Source: Psilocybe azurescens
Lineage: Eukaryota; Basidiomycota; Agaricomycetes; Agaricales; Agrocybaceae
Assembly (NCBI GenBank): GCA_023853785.1
Contig: JAJIRX010000576.1
Span: forward strand, 48,463 to 112,462
Reading direction: 5' to 3'
Length of the DNA: 64,000 nucleotides
This document shows, in pieces, positions 22,775 to 35,068 of the stretch (position 1 is the first letter of the stretch; each line of letters opens with the position of its first letter). The notes beneath the pieces were generated by a model. That model saw only the letters and a list, made by a program, of their open reading frames with translations. It had not been told where the DNA came from and did no database searches. Both the position numbers and the translations under genes were made by a program.

Positions 22775-24416
22775 ATGTCGAACTCAAATAACTTGGATGT
22801 ACGTGGATTGTCATATACTGTCTTTGATCTTGTTTAATGTACCACTTTAGCGAGCTATAGAAATTGTGCAGAAAGCCATCGACGAAGATGTCAAGCACAA
22901 CTATGCCGAGGCTTACAAGCATTACCAGAACTCTCTGGATTACTTTATGTTGGCCCTGAAATGTGAGTGAAAAGTGTCTGCACGATGCCACATGCCAAAG
23001 CTTCATATCGGTTTAGATGAAAAGAATGACAAGTCGAAAGTATTAATCAAGTCAAAGATCAACGAGTATCTCGGCCGCGCCGAAACTCCTGAAAGAACAT
23101 CTCATGTCGGACAAGCGAGGGAAGAGTGCTGTTGGTGTGAACGGAGGTGGGGGTGCCACAGGTCCTTCAGGAAAATCGTGCGTTGTCAACCCCTTGGGAT
23201 ATCTACACATGGACTGAATGCCACTTTGTTCCAGGAAGGAGGATGGCGATGAACATGACGCGGAAACAAAGAAACTGCGGGCGGGATTATCGGATGCTAT
23301 CCTCTCAGAAACGCCAAACGTAAGCTGGGACGATGTCGCGGGTCTTGAAGGAGCCAAAGCATCCCTCAAAGAGGCCGTCATTCTACCGATCAAGTTTCCA
23401 CATCTGTTCACCGGCAAGCGTACGCCCTGGAAGGGTATCCTGCTCTACGGTCCACCAGGAACAGGAAAGTCATATCTCGCCAAAGCCGTTGCCACCGAAG
23501 CGAAGAGCACGTTCTTCAGTGTCAGTTCAAGTGACTTGGTTAGCAAGTGGCAGGGTGATTCAGAGAGGTGGGCGTCCGTTTCACTATCGTATTGTCGATA
23601 CTCCCTCACCTATCTGCCAGATTGGTGAAGAATCTTTTCCAGTTAGCACGTGAATCCAAGCCTTCGATCATCTTCATCGATGAAATCGACTCTCTAGCTG
23701 GAACACGTAACGAATCCGAATCCGAAGGTTCACGGAGAATCAAGACTGAATTCCTGGTACAGATGAACGGTGTCGGTCACGACGACACAGGTGTACTGGT
23801 GCTGGGTGCTACAAATATCCCATGGCAGCTTGACAATGCCATTAAGCGTCGGTGCGCTTACTTATTTTCTGAATCCCTACGTACCTTGTCTGATTCAGAA
23901 TCCCCACTCCCAGATTCGAGAAACGGATATATATACCCCTCCCTAGTGCCGATGCTCGACGACGCATGTTCGAAATCCACGTAGGATCTACTCCCTGCGA
24001 CCTATCGCCTAAAGACTACCGCACCCTGGCCGACAAAACGGAGGGATATTCCGGATCCGACATTTCGATCGTCGTCCGCGATGCTCTGATGCAGCCAGTG
24101 CGCAAGGTGATATCTGCGACCCATTTCAAGAGAATTCCAGACAATGATGGAGAGCTTACAAAATGGACGCCTTGCTCGCCGGGAGATCCTGCTGCGGTGG
24201 AGAAGACCTGGTCGGACATCGAGTCGAACGAGCTGGTCGAGCCACCACTTAGAGTTACCGACTTTTTGAAGTCGCTGGAATCTACACGCCCCACTGTTAC
24301 TGAAGCCGATATCCAGAAACACGATCAATGGACGAAGGAATCTGGTGAGTACAAATAAGTCATTATGCACCACGCAATTTGCTTATGTATGACATTCAGG
24401 GAACGACGGGGCATAA
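22775..24416 (+). CDS. VPS4: VPS4 AAA ATPase of the ESCRT pathway (one apparent frameshift)
   Basis: This ATPase disassembles ESCRT-III at endosomes, in cytokinesis and at the nuclear envelope. Seven exons: 22775-22798, 22851-22962, 23017-23177, 23235-23567, 23621-23851, 23914-24344 and 24400-24416. The N-terminal MIT domain reads [20 protein letters not shown] and ALKYEKNDKSK. The AAA core has Walker A GPPGTGKS, Walker [13 protein letters not shown] and sensor [21 protein letters not shown] holds the arginine finger region, followed by the Vps4 C-terminal helix WTKESG..NDGA. Only the linker after the MIT domain is broken: GRAETP at 23085 should pass into [10 protein letters not shown] in the next frame (extra C or two lost bases near 23089). 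The protein is otherwise complete at the family's usual length of about 430 residues. Confidence 0.95.
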
Positions 24417-25524
24417 TTTCTATCCACCTCGACTTTCTTTTTGGATAACTGTAAAGATTGTGTATGTACTTGATTTATTCGCATAACAAAGGGCTCCCAC
24501 ATTGTATATTGCCCTTGGTCCTACCATCCCCGACTCTGTGCTGTGGAGGAACTACACTGAAACGAACGAACTACTTGATAGAGTGCTAACTCTTGAAACA
24601 AGCGCTATGCTTTGTTGCGACAGTGACCCATGTGCTCCTTCCAGTCACTGTCAAGATATAGATGTAAAACCTTTAGACTCCTCAACAAATGACAAATCCA
24701 CATACCTGTTCTGACATTTGGGACCACAGAATTGCGCATGTAAGTAACCACTGCAAAGACCCATCTTCTTTCCGCTTGGAAGGAACGAATGAAGGGCATT
24801 TTTGGTAGCAACACCCTATGAGCGAATTGGTCCAGTGATGGATGCCGACGAGTGAGCCCAGGTTGCACCACTGGTTGATACCCGAGGAATGACACAGAGC
24901 ACCCTTTGGTTGTCACCATTGGTGGTGTCTTCAGGGAGAAGCACACGAAGACTATCCAATGTTTGCTTCTTAGATGCTGCTTAATCCTTGGGCGAGTGCC
25001 AGAATCAAGACTTTATAATGTGGTTCATTTCTTCGCAGGTTGGAGAGTTGAGGTTTATAATGGGAATAAGGAAAAGTTCGTGCTCGAAGATTTCTTTGTC
25101 ACTCTGTTAGTATAATAATTGTATGAGTAAATCGATTCTTGCCGACCTTTGCCATCATCATCTCTCCCCCACACGTCTGACTGGGTTTGTACTCCATATG
25201 AGTGTCGTTTTGCCATTAGCATGGTAGCGTTGAAGTCTGGTCTCGAGTTCGAGATAAGATTGCTGATCAATTCTGGCAAGGACAGCCCAAAGTTCGTAGC
25301 GCCTGCGTCGATCTGAACATCAAGGAAAGATTTGCACAAGAGATTGGATTTCACCTCAGTCCATCATCGGGTTGTCTGGAGAAATCCATCGTTATTGCGT
25401 CGCTATCCCTAGTTTTCTATTTGTGCAAGAATAATACATACACTCAGTTCAAAATCTTCCAATATAGAGCGTTTGGTGCATAAGTGGACTGATGACTCAA
25501 GAAATCATGTATGATTTCGTGTTC
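24417..25524. other. Intergenic, no gene recognised
   Basis: This holds the VPS4 3' flank and unassigned sequence. A minus-strand open frame at 25055-25354 contains SLPELISNLISNSRPDFNAT and a TMLMA phrase also found in the gene at 25525-26089. It could be a duplicated exon, but the match is short. Confidence 0.4.
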
Positions 25525-26089
25525 TCAGCCGGCATCGACAAGCTCCTTGGTCAACTGTTCAAGCTTGTTGAGATGCCAGTGTTTGCACAATTGATAATAG
25601 GCCTCTAGACTCATATTTTCTCCATCCATAAATTCGGCATCTTTGGCAAGAGTGCACGTAACCAAACACTGTTTCTTCTGTCTGATCCCGCCTTAGATAA
25701 GAGGAGACAGTGTGCGGCGAGTGCTACAATAGCGGTCGACGTTGTTAAATCTCTATCAATGTCCAAGATATTTTATAAGCCTGGTGTGAATATTATGTGA
25801 TAAAAGATACTTCTGCGCCATCAGCATAGTCGTTGTTCTTCCAAAAGGTGATTTGATTAATTTACCCAACACCGACTGGCTTGCGCTGGTTAAAACATCG
25901 TCTTCCGATTGGGTAAATTTGAGTATTGCAACAAGGTATTTGGAAACGTAGTGGATCCAGGTCTGTCCGAAAGGATGGTCGCCGAGAGGTTTGGAAGCTT
26001 GACACAAGTCCCATAGAAAGCGTAGGATTTTCCGAGATTGCGATGTTTGCCAGGTGCGTGCGCTCCTGTTTATGCGGACATTGCATCAT
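25525..26089 (-). CDS. Unrecognised protein gene (exons uncertain)
   Basis: The minus strand shows coherent stretches in neighbouring frames. ANIAISENPTLSMGLVSSFQ is followed by HPFGQTWIHYVSKYLVAILK, FTQSEDDVLTSASQ and SPFGRTTTMLM. After an intron-like gap come CTLAKDAEFMDGENMSLEAY, YQLCKHWHLNKLEQLTKEL and VDAG with stop at 25525-25527. The residues look like a soluble helical protein. I do not recognise the family, and neither the start nor the intron borders can be fixed. Confidence 0.4.
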
Positions 26090-26236
26090 AAAATACAGGC
26101 ACTTTGTATATACTTCCAGACATTTAAACTGTCAACATAAATGAGAGACATGGTCATAAAGAGAGAGCTAATGAGCATACCTGTTTACGGATCCAACTGT
26201 CATCGAGCTATAAAAACCACCGCGCTCCCCAGTACC

Positions 26237-26640
26237 TCATCCGCCTCCGTCATACTCGTATTCTAGATATTCCTCATCTTCACTATCTGTGAGAGAGTCT
26301 TCAACTATGAATGTGTACAGGGCGTCTTGATCCTTTCGCGAAATGATGGCCATTGTTCTGCAATATCATTTTCGCACTCTGGATCACCGAGTGGATGCAC
26401 GACTGCATAGAGAGATAGAATCAATCGAGGGGAAAGGACTTCTAGGAGGCCGCTATATATAATATAGTCTGTAGTTCCCTCTAGCCTGCGAAGTCCGAAC
26501 GACTCTAGTAAACGTGTTTGTACGTGAGGGTCCCATGTCTCCAGCAGCAACCAGTCTGCTTGATCGTCATCATAACATATCTGCTCCAAGAAAATGGCAC
26601 GGTAATCGAGACCAGCAGATGTGTTGTGAGAAGTAGACAT
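26237..26640 (-). CDS. Hypothetical protein with acidic C-terminus
   Basis: ATG at 26640 (MSTSHNTSAGLDYRAIFLEQ) opens a frame through ADWLLLETWDPHVQTRLLES, LEVLSPRLILSLYAVVHPLG and DPECENDIAEQ. Similarity of composition then moves one frame over to RKDQDALYTFIVEDSLTDSE and a Glu/Asp/Tyr-rich tail, ending TGA at 26237-26239; a one-base slip near 26350 is likely. It lies divergent to CAND1 with about 250 bp between the starts. I do not recognise it. Confidence 0.45.
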
Positions 26641-26894
26641 ACTTTTAGCATATCCTGGTATTATTTGCATATCGTTTGTGGATGTCCCAAACTTGAAAAT
26701 AAATCGATTCTTGAACATTGAATATTTCAATCTTGAAAGTTTGAAGCCCGCAGTTCAATGACGCTCCAAAGGGCTATGTAATAATTCACGTGACCAATAT
26801 ATTCTAAGTGCAGAGCGGCGCTCAGCCTCGCTAACTTGTTCCCTAACCTTTTCTTTTCCATTTCCTTCATTATCAACATAAATCTTTGGTCAAA

Positions 26895-29800
26895 ATGACG
26901 AAGATATACCTCATGAATAGTCTCATCGAAAAGGTATCTATTGCTATACACCTCAGTTCATGTATTTCTGTTGATCAAGTGTCACAGATGCAGTCCCCAG
27001 ACCAGGACTTTCGGTAAATATCAAAGGACGCGTTTTTTTACGGATCTGATATAAATGCAACAGATTCATGGGACTGAATGATCTTATGACAGAGATCAGG
27101 CTGGATCCAGCTTCGTTCTCGGGCGATGAAGCAGTTGAGAACAAGGTTTTGAATCAGGTCCTCTCCCTGGTGGAAGACAAGATCTCAGAAGTCAAGAATC
27201 AAGCTGTGAAATGGTGTGCTTTAAACGCGCGTTGATTTGTCTACAAGCTAACGGTAACGACTTTTCTAGTCTAGGACAGTTGATCAAAATCCTCAGACAA
27301 GTTCAGATGGAACTGGTTGTGGACAAGCTGATCGAGTTCTCAGGTGGAAATGACGAGGAGCTGAGAGATATATCTGGACTTGGTACGTTCAGACTCGCAT
27401 TAAAAAGCGGGAAACGCGCTAAATGTGATGATAAGCTTTGAAAACGATCACTGCTGAACTTCCTCCTGATGGAAAGATAGCCGCCACTGCTTGCGCCAAA
27501 TTGACGCCCAAACTTCTGGGGCAAATTCAGAATGTAAGAGACGTTACCATGTTTCTTCACTCATGGCTAAACTCCTCGATCAGCCAACGACGCCCCCTGA
27601 AGCACTCGTTGAGACTTTATCAATCCTGTCGATTCTCATCAGCCGATTCCCTAATCACATATCAACCGCCACCCATGAAAAAGCGCCGCTGAAAGTGCTC
27701 GCACCACTTCTGTCTCATCAGCGACCTGTAGTCAGAAAACGTGCCATTATCACACTCTCCCAGTTCATCCCCATCTCCCATTCGGCGCTCTTCACCGATC
27801 TCTTGAAATCAGATGTCCTACCTAATCTTACCCCATCGGCTAGTCTAGACAAACAAAGGACAACTGTGCAGCTGGTTGCCGCTGTCGCGAGGAATTCTCC
27901 CAGTCAAATCGCCCCCGCACTTGACAGAATTGTGCCTGGTATTCTGCAGGCTGTGGAAAAAGCAGACGATGAATTGAGAGAGGGATCGCTTCAGGTAAAT
28001 GCACTCTTGGTTTCCTTTGATCATTTCTAACGCGTTTATCTATAGGCACTCGAGGCCTTGGTTTTGAGGTGTCCGACTGAAATAGATCTATATCTGCCCT
28101 CAATTATTGAAATTGGAAACAAGTTCATCAAATACGATCCGGTATATTTCATCGTGTACCTCTGTGAAGAATGTACTCAATTGTTATGTAGAACTACGCT
28201 GGAGACGATGACGAGGATGAAGATGAAGAGATGGCAGACCCTGACGAGGACGATGACGACGAAGAACTAGACGAGTACGTCTACATCATATATTATACGA
28301 TTTGAACTCACGACTTTTCTTAAAAAGATACTCAGATGACGAAGACACGTCTTACAAGATTCGTCGATCAGCTACCAAGCTACTTTCTGCTGTGATTGGA
28401 ACTCGTCCAGACCGTTTGACACGTACATACAAAGACATCTCTCCAATCCTCATCTCACGTTTTGGCGACCGCGAAGAGACTGTACGACTGGAGATTTGGG
28501 CCACCTATGTCGTTCTACTGACCCAAACAACTCTATACGGTGGACTTCCTGATACTAAGGATGAATCGTCACCTCGTGGCAAGAGGAAGCGCGATACCGA
28601 GTCTCCGATGGACATGGAAGAGACTCCTTACACGCTTCTCAAAACACAGGTTCCAGCACTGTCCAAAGCTCTCTTGAACCAACTCAAATCCTCCAAGACC
28701 TCACCCGCCGTTCTGCAGGCTGGATTCGGTCTTCTACATGCCTTGTTGACTGTCCTGCCAGGGTCCTTGACCACTCAGGTGTCACTGATCGTGACGACCT
28801 CCAAGACCGTCTTGTCTCAGGCCCCCACCACCTCTACATCAACCCTGCATCTCACCTGCCTCTCTTTCCTTGCCTTATTCTTCTCCACACATCCTCCATC
28901 TGCTTTCTCCGGCTCTCTTTCGACTCTCACACCTGTGCTTCTGCGGTCGTTGAGCGAAAGGCATCCAAGAATCGCATCGGAGTCGTTCCGTGTTTTCTCA
29001 GCGTTATTGAATGCCTTGAATCCTCTCAAAGCAAACGAATGGACTGTTGCTTTGTATGATCAAGCGCTCGGCAGGTTGAGCAGCCACGACACTGACGCGG
29101 AAGTGCGAAGCTGTGCGGAAGATTGCATTGCCGATATCTGGATCTGTGCGACTGAGGTTGCCAAGTCCAAGGATAAGAAAGAGTGGGATTATATTTGCAG
29201 GACCACGGGGAAGACCGACGGAGCTGTGAAGGTTATCACCAAGGTCGCCACCGCAAACGTGAACGTAGGGGACGATTGGACCAACGGATGTGTTTCGTAC
29301 CTCATGGGTCTATTGAGAAAGAGCGGGAAAGGCGGGAAAGGTCGAAGTTTTCGGCGCTTTGGATGTATTGTTGAAAGGGTACGGATACATTTTCGCTGCA
29401 AGATCTTTCGCCTCCCCGTATATCTAACCCTTTTTCAACTTGATAGTTACCAATCAGGAATTCCCTCCGAGCTCCCTTCATCTCTCATCCCGCAAGTCAA
29501 GACATATATCTCAACTGCGGATATCTCCCTCCTTTCGCAAGCCTTAACAACTCTTGCTCTTCTGCTGGAGCTTTCCCCGGCCCTTACTTTCCCGGAAGTG
29601 GAGCATGATCTCTTGACCGATATTTACGCCGTCGCACACTCGCCTTTGGTTTCTGGGGCCGCTCTTGACTCTCTCTTCCGATTCTTCGCTGCCCTTGTCC
29701 AGGCTGATCATCAAATTGCGACGCATATTGTTCCTAACTTGGTCATTTCGGCTGAGAAGGCACCCAAGGCGGAAAGCAGTCCCTCTAACGTAGCGAAATG

Positions 29801-31463
29801 CATTGCACAAGTCGTCAAGAACTCGCTGGGTGTCGCAGCTGGAACTATCGCTGAATATTCCAAGTATCTCAAGGTTTGTATCAGCCTTCCCTAACGGTTT
29901 GTTTGATCTCATCGTCGTCCTTTCAGCCGTCGACGAAAGTCAAACCATCTTTGGTTATTCTCAGTCTCCTCATCATCGGAGAACTTGGACGGTTCATGTT
30001 GGTTCTTTTCATTTCCATCTGTTGCCATTGCTGAGACTTTCTTTAAGTGATATGGCACCTCAGAAAGATATCTTTGTACTAGTGATTGATCACTTTGGAT
30101 CTGACCAGGAGGAGCTAAGAGCTGCTGCTGCATTTGCCGCAGGTAAGACTTAAATACAGGTAACGAAAATCGTAACAAAGTAACTGATGATCTTAATTCG
30201 GTAGGTAACATCGCTATTGGCAATCTGCACCAATTCCTACCCGCAATCGTCAAAATGGTGGACAACGACCCCAAGAAACGTTTATTGGCATTGCATGCCG
30301 CCAAAGAGGTCGGTATTTTCCTGTCGTTGCCTTTTTTTTCCGTCAGTGTGCCTCGGTGCTGAAAGTAAGCGTACAGGTTGTTACCCATTGTTCGCATGGG
30401 CAGTTAGAAGGTGTCGCCGAGCTCCTTTGGGGACCTCTCTTCGAGAATTCACAGAACGCCGAGGAGTCGACTCGAAATGTTGCAGCTGCTTGCCTAGGAA
30501 AGTTGGCCACTACCGATCCTTCTCGATACCTTCCCCAGCTGCATGTAAGAACACAGTGTAGATTTGCTGTTTCATACTTGCTTGCTGATTGAATTTTTCT
30601 GGATAGGCACGGGTCAAAGATCCAAACCCGGATACTCGTGCCACTGTTGTTTCAGCTATTCGCTACACTTTCGCAGACACCTCGCAGTCATTTGACGAAA
30701 TCTTCTCTCCTCTCCTTGTCGATTTCTTGTCGCTTATGGTTGATGAGAACCTGGTAAGTTCTCCCAATTTATCCTTGGCTCTTTAGTTAAGTATACTTTT
30801 CCTTCTTTTAGGTTGTTCGTCGCCTCGCGCTATCGACATTGAACTCGGCTGCACGCACCAAGCCGCATCTCATTAGGGACCATCTTGTGTCTCTTCTGCC
30901 TAACCTCTACAAAGAGACCGTCATCGATCCAACATTAATCAGAACCGTCCAAATGGGGCCTTGGACACATAAGGTCGATGATGGCTTGGATACCAGAAAG
31001 ACTGCTTATGAGACTATGTATACCTTGGTGTGTTGTTTCCGTATAATTAATTTGATGTCTTCTAATCATCCTTGTGAAGCTCGACACATGCCTCGCCAAA
31101 CTCAACCTCCATGAATTCCTCGAGCGCGTCATTCCAGGACTCTCGGACGACTCTGATGAGATCAAGGTCATCTCGCACATGATGCTCTTCCGCCTGTCTC
31201 AAGTCGCACCAGCCGCTGTAGCCCAGCGCCTGGAAGAAGCCACACCACAGCTGGAAAAGACCATGAAGGGCGCAACCGTCACGAAAGACACTGTCAAGCA
31301 AGATCTCGAGCGGGCCGCGGAACTACAGCGCAGTGCTTTGCGAGCTGTCGCTGCTCTAAGCAAGATCGGGGCAGGCGTGAGCCCGAAATTCGATGGGCTC
31401 GTCGAAGATATCAAGAGGAACCCAACTTGGGGAAGCGAGTTCAAGGAGCTTGTCGGGCAGTAA
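26895..31463 (+). CDS. CAND1: CAND1 cullin-associated NEDD8-dissociated protein (one apparent frameshift)
   Basis: This is a HEAT-repeat exchange factor that binds unneddylated cullin-Rbx1 and swaps SCF substrate receptors. ATG 26895 gives MTKIYLMNSLIEK; exon 2 (26988-27013) gives MQSPDQDFR, then FMGLNDLMTEI. HEAT repeats follow, e.g. CLGQLIKILRQVQMELVV and PPEALVETLSILSILISRFP. The acidic insert typical of the family (GDDDEDEDEEMADPDEDDDD) is at 28192-28274. About 17 exons end with FDGLVEDIKRNPTWGSEFKE and TAA 31461-31463; the total is near the usual 1,230 residues. In the large exon 28328-29378 the frame slips by one near 29326-29342 (KSGKGGKG repeat), where VEVFGALDVLLKG continues in the next frame. 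The intron at 29379-29446 fits only the shifted frame. Confidence 0.93.
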
Positions 31464-31989
31464 TGATCTGCTAGAATTCTTGTTTTGGAGTAAAAATGAT
31501 TTCGTAACCATCAGCATCCCCGTCTTCACTGTATATAATTGCTTGTACTCATTTTCCAACGTTCCAGTTTAGTTCAACAAATTTCAACACGACTTCAACA
31601 GATCCAATTCATTACCGATTACCTCGTATATATAGTAACTCTAAACCTACCAACTATTTGACAGTGGCAGATTTGAGTAAACTGTACTGAGCATTGCAAA
31701 CAGATGTCGGTTAAGCAGTGATTTTGTATTTATTGCAACCTCAATACCTAGTTCATCTGCAGACCAACTTCCAGCGGATACTTCGGTTGGGGATCATGGC
31801 CAGTCGGCATTCGGGAAGAATAAACGTTCGGATGCCCTGTGCACGCACTGCCCAGTTTCTTTGAAATTCAATTCAAAACCAGGGTCATTTTCACTCATAC
31901 TGTATCATTGATTTTGTGAAGGGCATTAAAAAGTAAATCGGTTGGAGTGGGGTTTAATTACAAGTCAAATTTGTTCCGAAGGTGTTAAA
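31464..31989. other. CAND1 3' flank
   Basis: Only the CAND1 3' UTR and the convergent end of the minus-strand F-box gene are expected here. No further coding signal is seen. Confidence 0.5.
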
Positions 31990-33390
31990 TTATATGTCTT
32001 GTCTAAATGATATTCCCCTCTCCGCGATAGTCACCCACTGAAGAAATGAGAAAAAGTGTCTGGATGCCAATGTTGCTTCACATACTACGTGATGCTCTGC
32101 GCCCGATGTTGCGCGTTTGTCCGAGATGTCCTGAGTCTTCGGATATTTCACTTGATTCAAATCCAATCTCAGTTTTTCAGAAAACTCGAAGTCGACGGTT
32201 GTGCTTTCCATGAGCCGAGGAAACCGGTCCTTTTTGATTTTTTTCAATATGACGTGAGCTTCGAATATGTTTCGCTCCCGGCACAACCAAATGAGGTGGA
32301 TTACAGATTTCCGCAACGAGGGAAATGCACCAGTCCGAGTGAGCACTACATCGAATTGTCCGAGTCCGTATGGCATGGCCTATTTGTGCCAACATTTACA
32401 AAAACGTCCAGTTCTTAGAGGACGTTGTTCCTTCCTACAAACAGATCCATAGCGTGGTTGAGTCCAAAAGTCATCCGAATCGATCGTGATATCAAATGTC
32501 GCATTTTTGAGTGTCTGGCAAGCACTGACTGCTAGGCCTGAACCGAAGCTCGCCAACTGCGCGTCGGGGTCAACGTAATGCAAATACCCATGCCTATAGT
32601 CACATAGAGAAATTCAAACCGTGTCGTTAATCTCAGAAGCGGGTCGACGTAGCCAAGGTCCTTGGTGGTACGAATCACAAACTCAGCTTCACAGAGGCGA
32701 CTGAAATCTGCAAATGGATCTCTTGCACTTATATTACCAGAGGATTGCATGGTGGCAAGAAAAAAAGCAGAGCATCCCTCAAGAGCATCCAAAGACACCG
32801 GAGCCAAGATTTTTGGTCCACAATCTGAGACTGATGGAAGGTCGCACCAGTGACATATTCGAGGCGTAGCTCGTCTTGATGGCTACGACGCGAGAGTTCT
32901 ACTATTGGGAGGTTGTTGAGATACCGGAGGTCAAGGTGGGTGATTTTGGGCAGTTGAATCGATACCAGAAGCATTTGTATGGTTCTGGGAAGTTCATTCC
33001 AAATTTTAAAGGATCCGTAAAATCCTCCAAGGACGATGGATCGTAAGGAGGAAGTTTTAGTACCCAAGAGTTCGAGAATCCGCTCGTTGTCGTTCACAGT
33101 ACTAAAGCGATATACAAACTTCTTGATGTAGCGAGGAATATCTGCATCCGTGGCGAGTAGTTTTGTCGAAGTGAGATATGTAGTTGTATCCGTCTTTGAT
33201 ACAGAGCTTCGAAAAGAGATGTCGGCGACAAAGAGAACCATGAATATGGACGTCCGTGAAAATGCTTTGAGAGTCTTGAACGCCAGGATTTGTGATCGAT
33301 TCCCCAGTCAACTTCGTCTTCAGCTATAGTACCAAGCTCGTTTGATATGGCAGCTAGGATATCTAGAGGAAGCATAAGTTCGTGATTCAT
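31990..33390 (-). CDS. F-box protein with LRR-like C-terminus (several frame breaks)
   Basis: ATG at 33390 gives MNHELMLPLDILAAISNELG, an F-box start. The next frame gives ILAFKTLKAFSRTSIFMVLF and VADISFRSSVSKTDTTTYL, as in basidiomycete F-box proteins after the box. LRR-like sequence follows (SLRSIVLGGFYGSFKIWNEL, LPKITHLDLRYLNNLPIVEL). A third frame continues with ILAPVSLDALEGCSAFF and DPFADFSRLCEAEFVIRTTK. The C-terminal part contains QLASFGSGLAVSACQTL and VLTRTGAFPSLRKSVIHL. At least three one-base shifts (near 33310, 32845, 32590) are needed. Whether these are mutations or assembly errors is open; the residues between breaks look conserved. Confidence 0.6.
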
Positions 33391-33745
33391 TATCGAGATG
33401 GGAGTAATGGACAAGGTGCAATCAAGCTTGTGCCACGCTTTCTTTCGCTTCCGCCCATTGACAGAAGCGGATACACAAAGGCGTCTGATGGTGAGAGTGA
33501 GCCTTCCGCGGTATATATATATAATGCATGTTCTAACTCTAGTATTACACTAATACTACTAGCACATGGCTGTACAATACGGAGCTGGGCGTTTGTAGTA
33601 CTTGGACGGCTCCATTTTCAGATAATTGCTGAGGACAGTTGACTTATTTGCATGTTCCCCTCAAGGTATGTACATGCACTAATCACGCCGAGCCTTGCAG
33701 AAGAACCCATCGACTTGCATAAAATGTGACCCCTTCATAATTTGT
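33391..33745. other. Intergenic
   Basis: No gene seen. A TA microsatellite (TATATATATATA) lies near 33512-33523. Confidence 0.45.
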
Positions 33746-33749
33746 TCAC

Positions 33750-34190
33750 AATAAGTAGATGCATTTGGGCAACAAACCCGAAGTAGCAAAAGGTCCGGAT
33801 TTACGGGAAGGAAAGAGAGTCATCAGTAGCCACTGGCCCTTACTACCTTGTGTAGCTGTGGCACTCTGTGGCCCTTTGAAGGCTTGTGGGTTCTCTTGAG
33901 TATAAGAACGGAAGTTGGCGAAAACCCTGAGGTTACCACGTGTCCAGACGTAAGCTTGACGATGCACATTTCCTTCACAGGACAACCGTAGAAGCCGTTA
34001 TCGATGAGTGAGAACGAGGCCAAGTCGTGGTCGTCGAATAATGCCTCGATACGAATATACAATTTATTATCGCCAGGACAATTTTGCCCCACATACGACC
34101 CTACTTGCATCGGCGTCAAAGTGATTACATACCTGACAGTGAGAAATTCCAAAGCGAACATCTGTCATTTCCTCTTTGAGCCATGACAAT
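33750..34190 (-). pseudogene. F-box-like C-terminal fragment
   Basis: The minus strand reads FALEFLTVRYVITLTPMQVG, then IRIEALFDDHDLASFSLIDN and VKEMCIVKLTSGHVVTSGF. This resembles the C-terminal segment of Agaricomycete F-box proteins (repeated strand-helix units scoring hydrophobic positions). No F-box helix and no start are visible upstream, so it is either an isolated fragment or the last exon of a gene whose front is unrecognised. Confidence in the family is low. Confidence 0.35.
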
Positions 34191-34399
34191 GGGCATTTCT
34201 TAACAATGACTGGCCCAAACCCGTTCCCAAAATGACACATCCTGACACAACACAAAGAAGTATACTGACATGTGGCACACAGCCCCATATCATATAAAGG
34301 GAACTTGATCATCGGAGCGTGTTGATTAAAGGTTTCCTCAATTGCGTTTGTTCCCTCGCTTCCCTTTGTTACTGACATCTGATTGATCTGATACCTCCC

Positions 34400-34427
34400 T
34401 ACCTACTACTACTACTACTACTACTAC
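34400..34427 (+). repeat. (CTA)n microsatellite
   Basis: About eight to nine CTA/ACT triplets in the promoter or 5' UTR of the small gene at 34460. Confidence 0.85.
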
Positions 34428-34459
34428 CTTGAAGCCTCGTTCAATACACTAACTCATCC

Positions 34460-35068
34460 ATGCCCGTCGCCACTGCACACCGTTTGACTACGAGTTCCTC
34501 CCTTGTGAATAGAACATCGAAGTCGAGTGTCCCGACAAAGCTGCACAGCATTAACGAAGCGCAGGTGAAAGCTTGGAGTGAGGCGCTTACTGTGCGAGCT
34601 TTGCATAACACCGAAGAAGAACTTGAGCCAGAAGACGAAGCTGAATATCCATTCAAGGTCTGTACACCTCTTAAATTTGTCTCTGGCCCAGAGTGTCCCG
34701 AGCATGAAACTAATTATGCCTCTTCAATATGTAGGACCAGGATTTAGTCTGGGTCCGCACGAAAGGTGCCAAATGGCTCTACGGGAAAGTATCTGGCGGT
34801 CCTTCACTCATCCGAGCTGGCCGGACCCGTTATGTAAGTCGCTATGCTATGTTTTCCGACAAGGCGACACCGGCGCTTATTTTTGGACTCAATTGCACAG
34901 CGGAAAGAGGGTCTGTTTTATCCTGTCAAGTTCGGCGACAGGCTGCATCTACGGAAATATTTTGCCCCAACGAATGGAGAGATTAAACCAGACACAAAAG
35001 CTGTAAGACGTAGTATGATCCAGGAAGGATTGATCGATGGTGACACTGATGAAAACCGAGGAATCTGA
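34460..35068 (+). CDS. Small nuclear-type protein with PWWP/Tudor-like start (one frame break)
   Basis: ATG 34460 opens a Ser/Thr-rich N-terminus and an acidic stretch (TEEELEPEDEAEYPFK). An intron follows, about 34660-34736 (GTCTGT..TAG). The second exon begins DQDLVWVRTKGAKWLYGKVS, a pattern like the start of PWWP or Tudor-type folds. It then carries LIRAGRTRY and, one frame over, KEGLFYPVKFGDRLHLRKYF, APTNGEIKPDTKAVRRSM and the stop at 35068. The frame must slip once between about 34830 and 34915 (indel or unseen intron). The length is about 165 residues. The fold assignment is tentative and no function is claimed. Confidence 0.5.
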
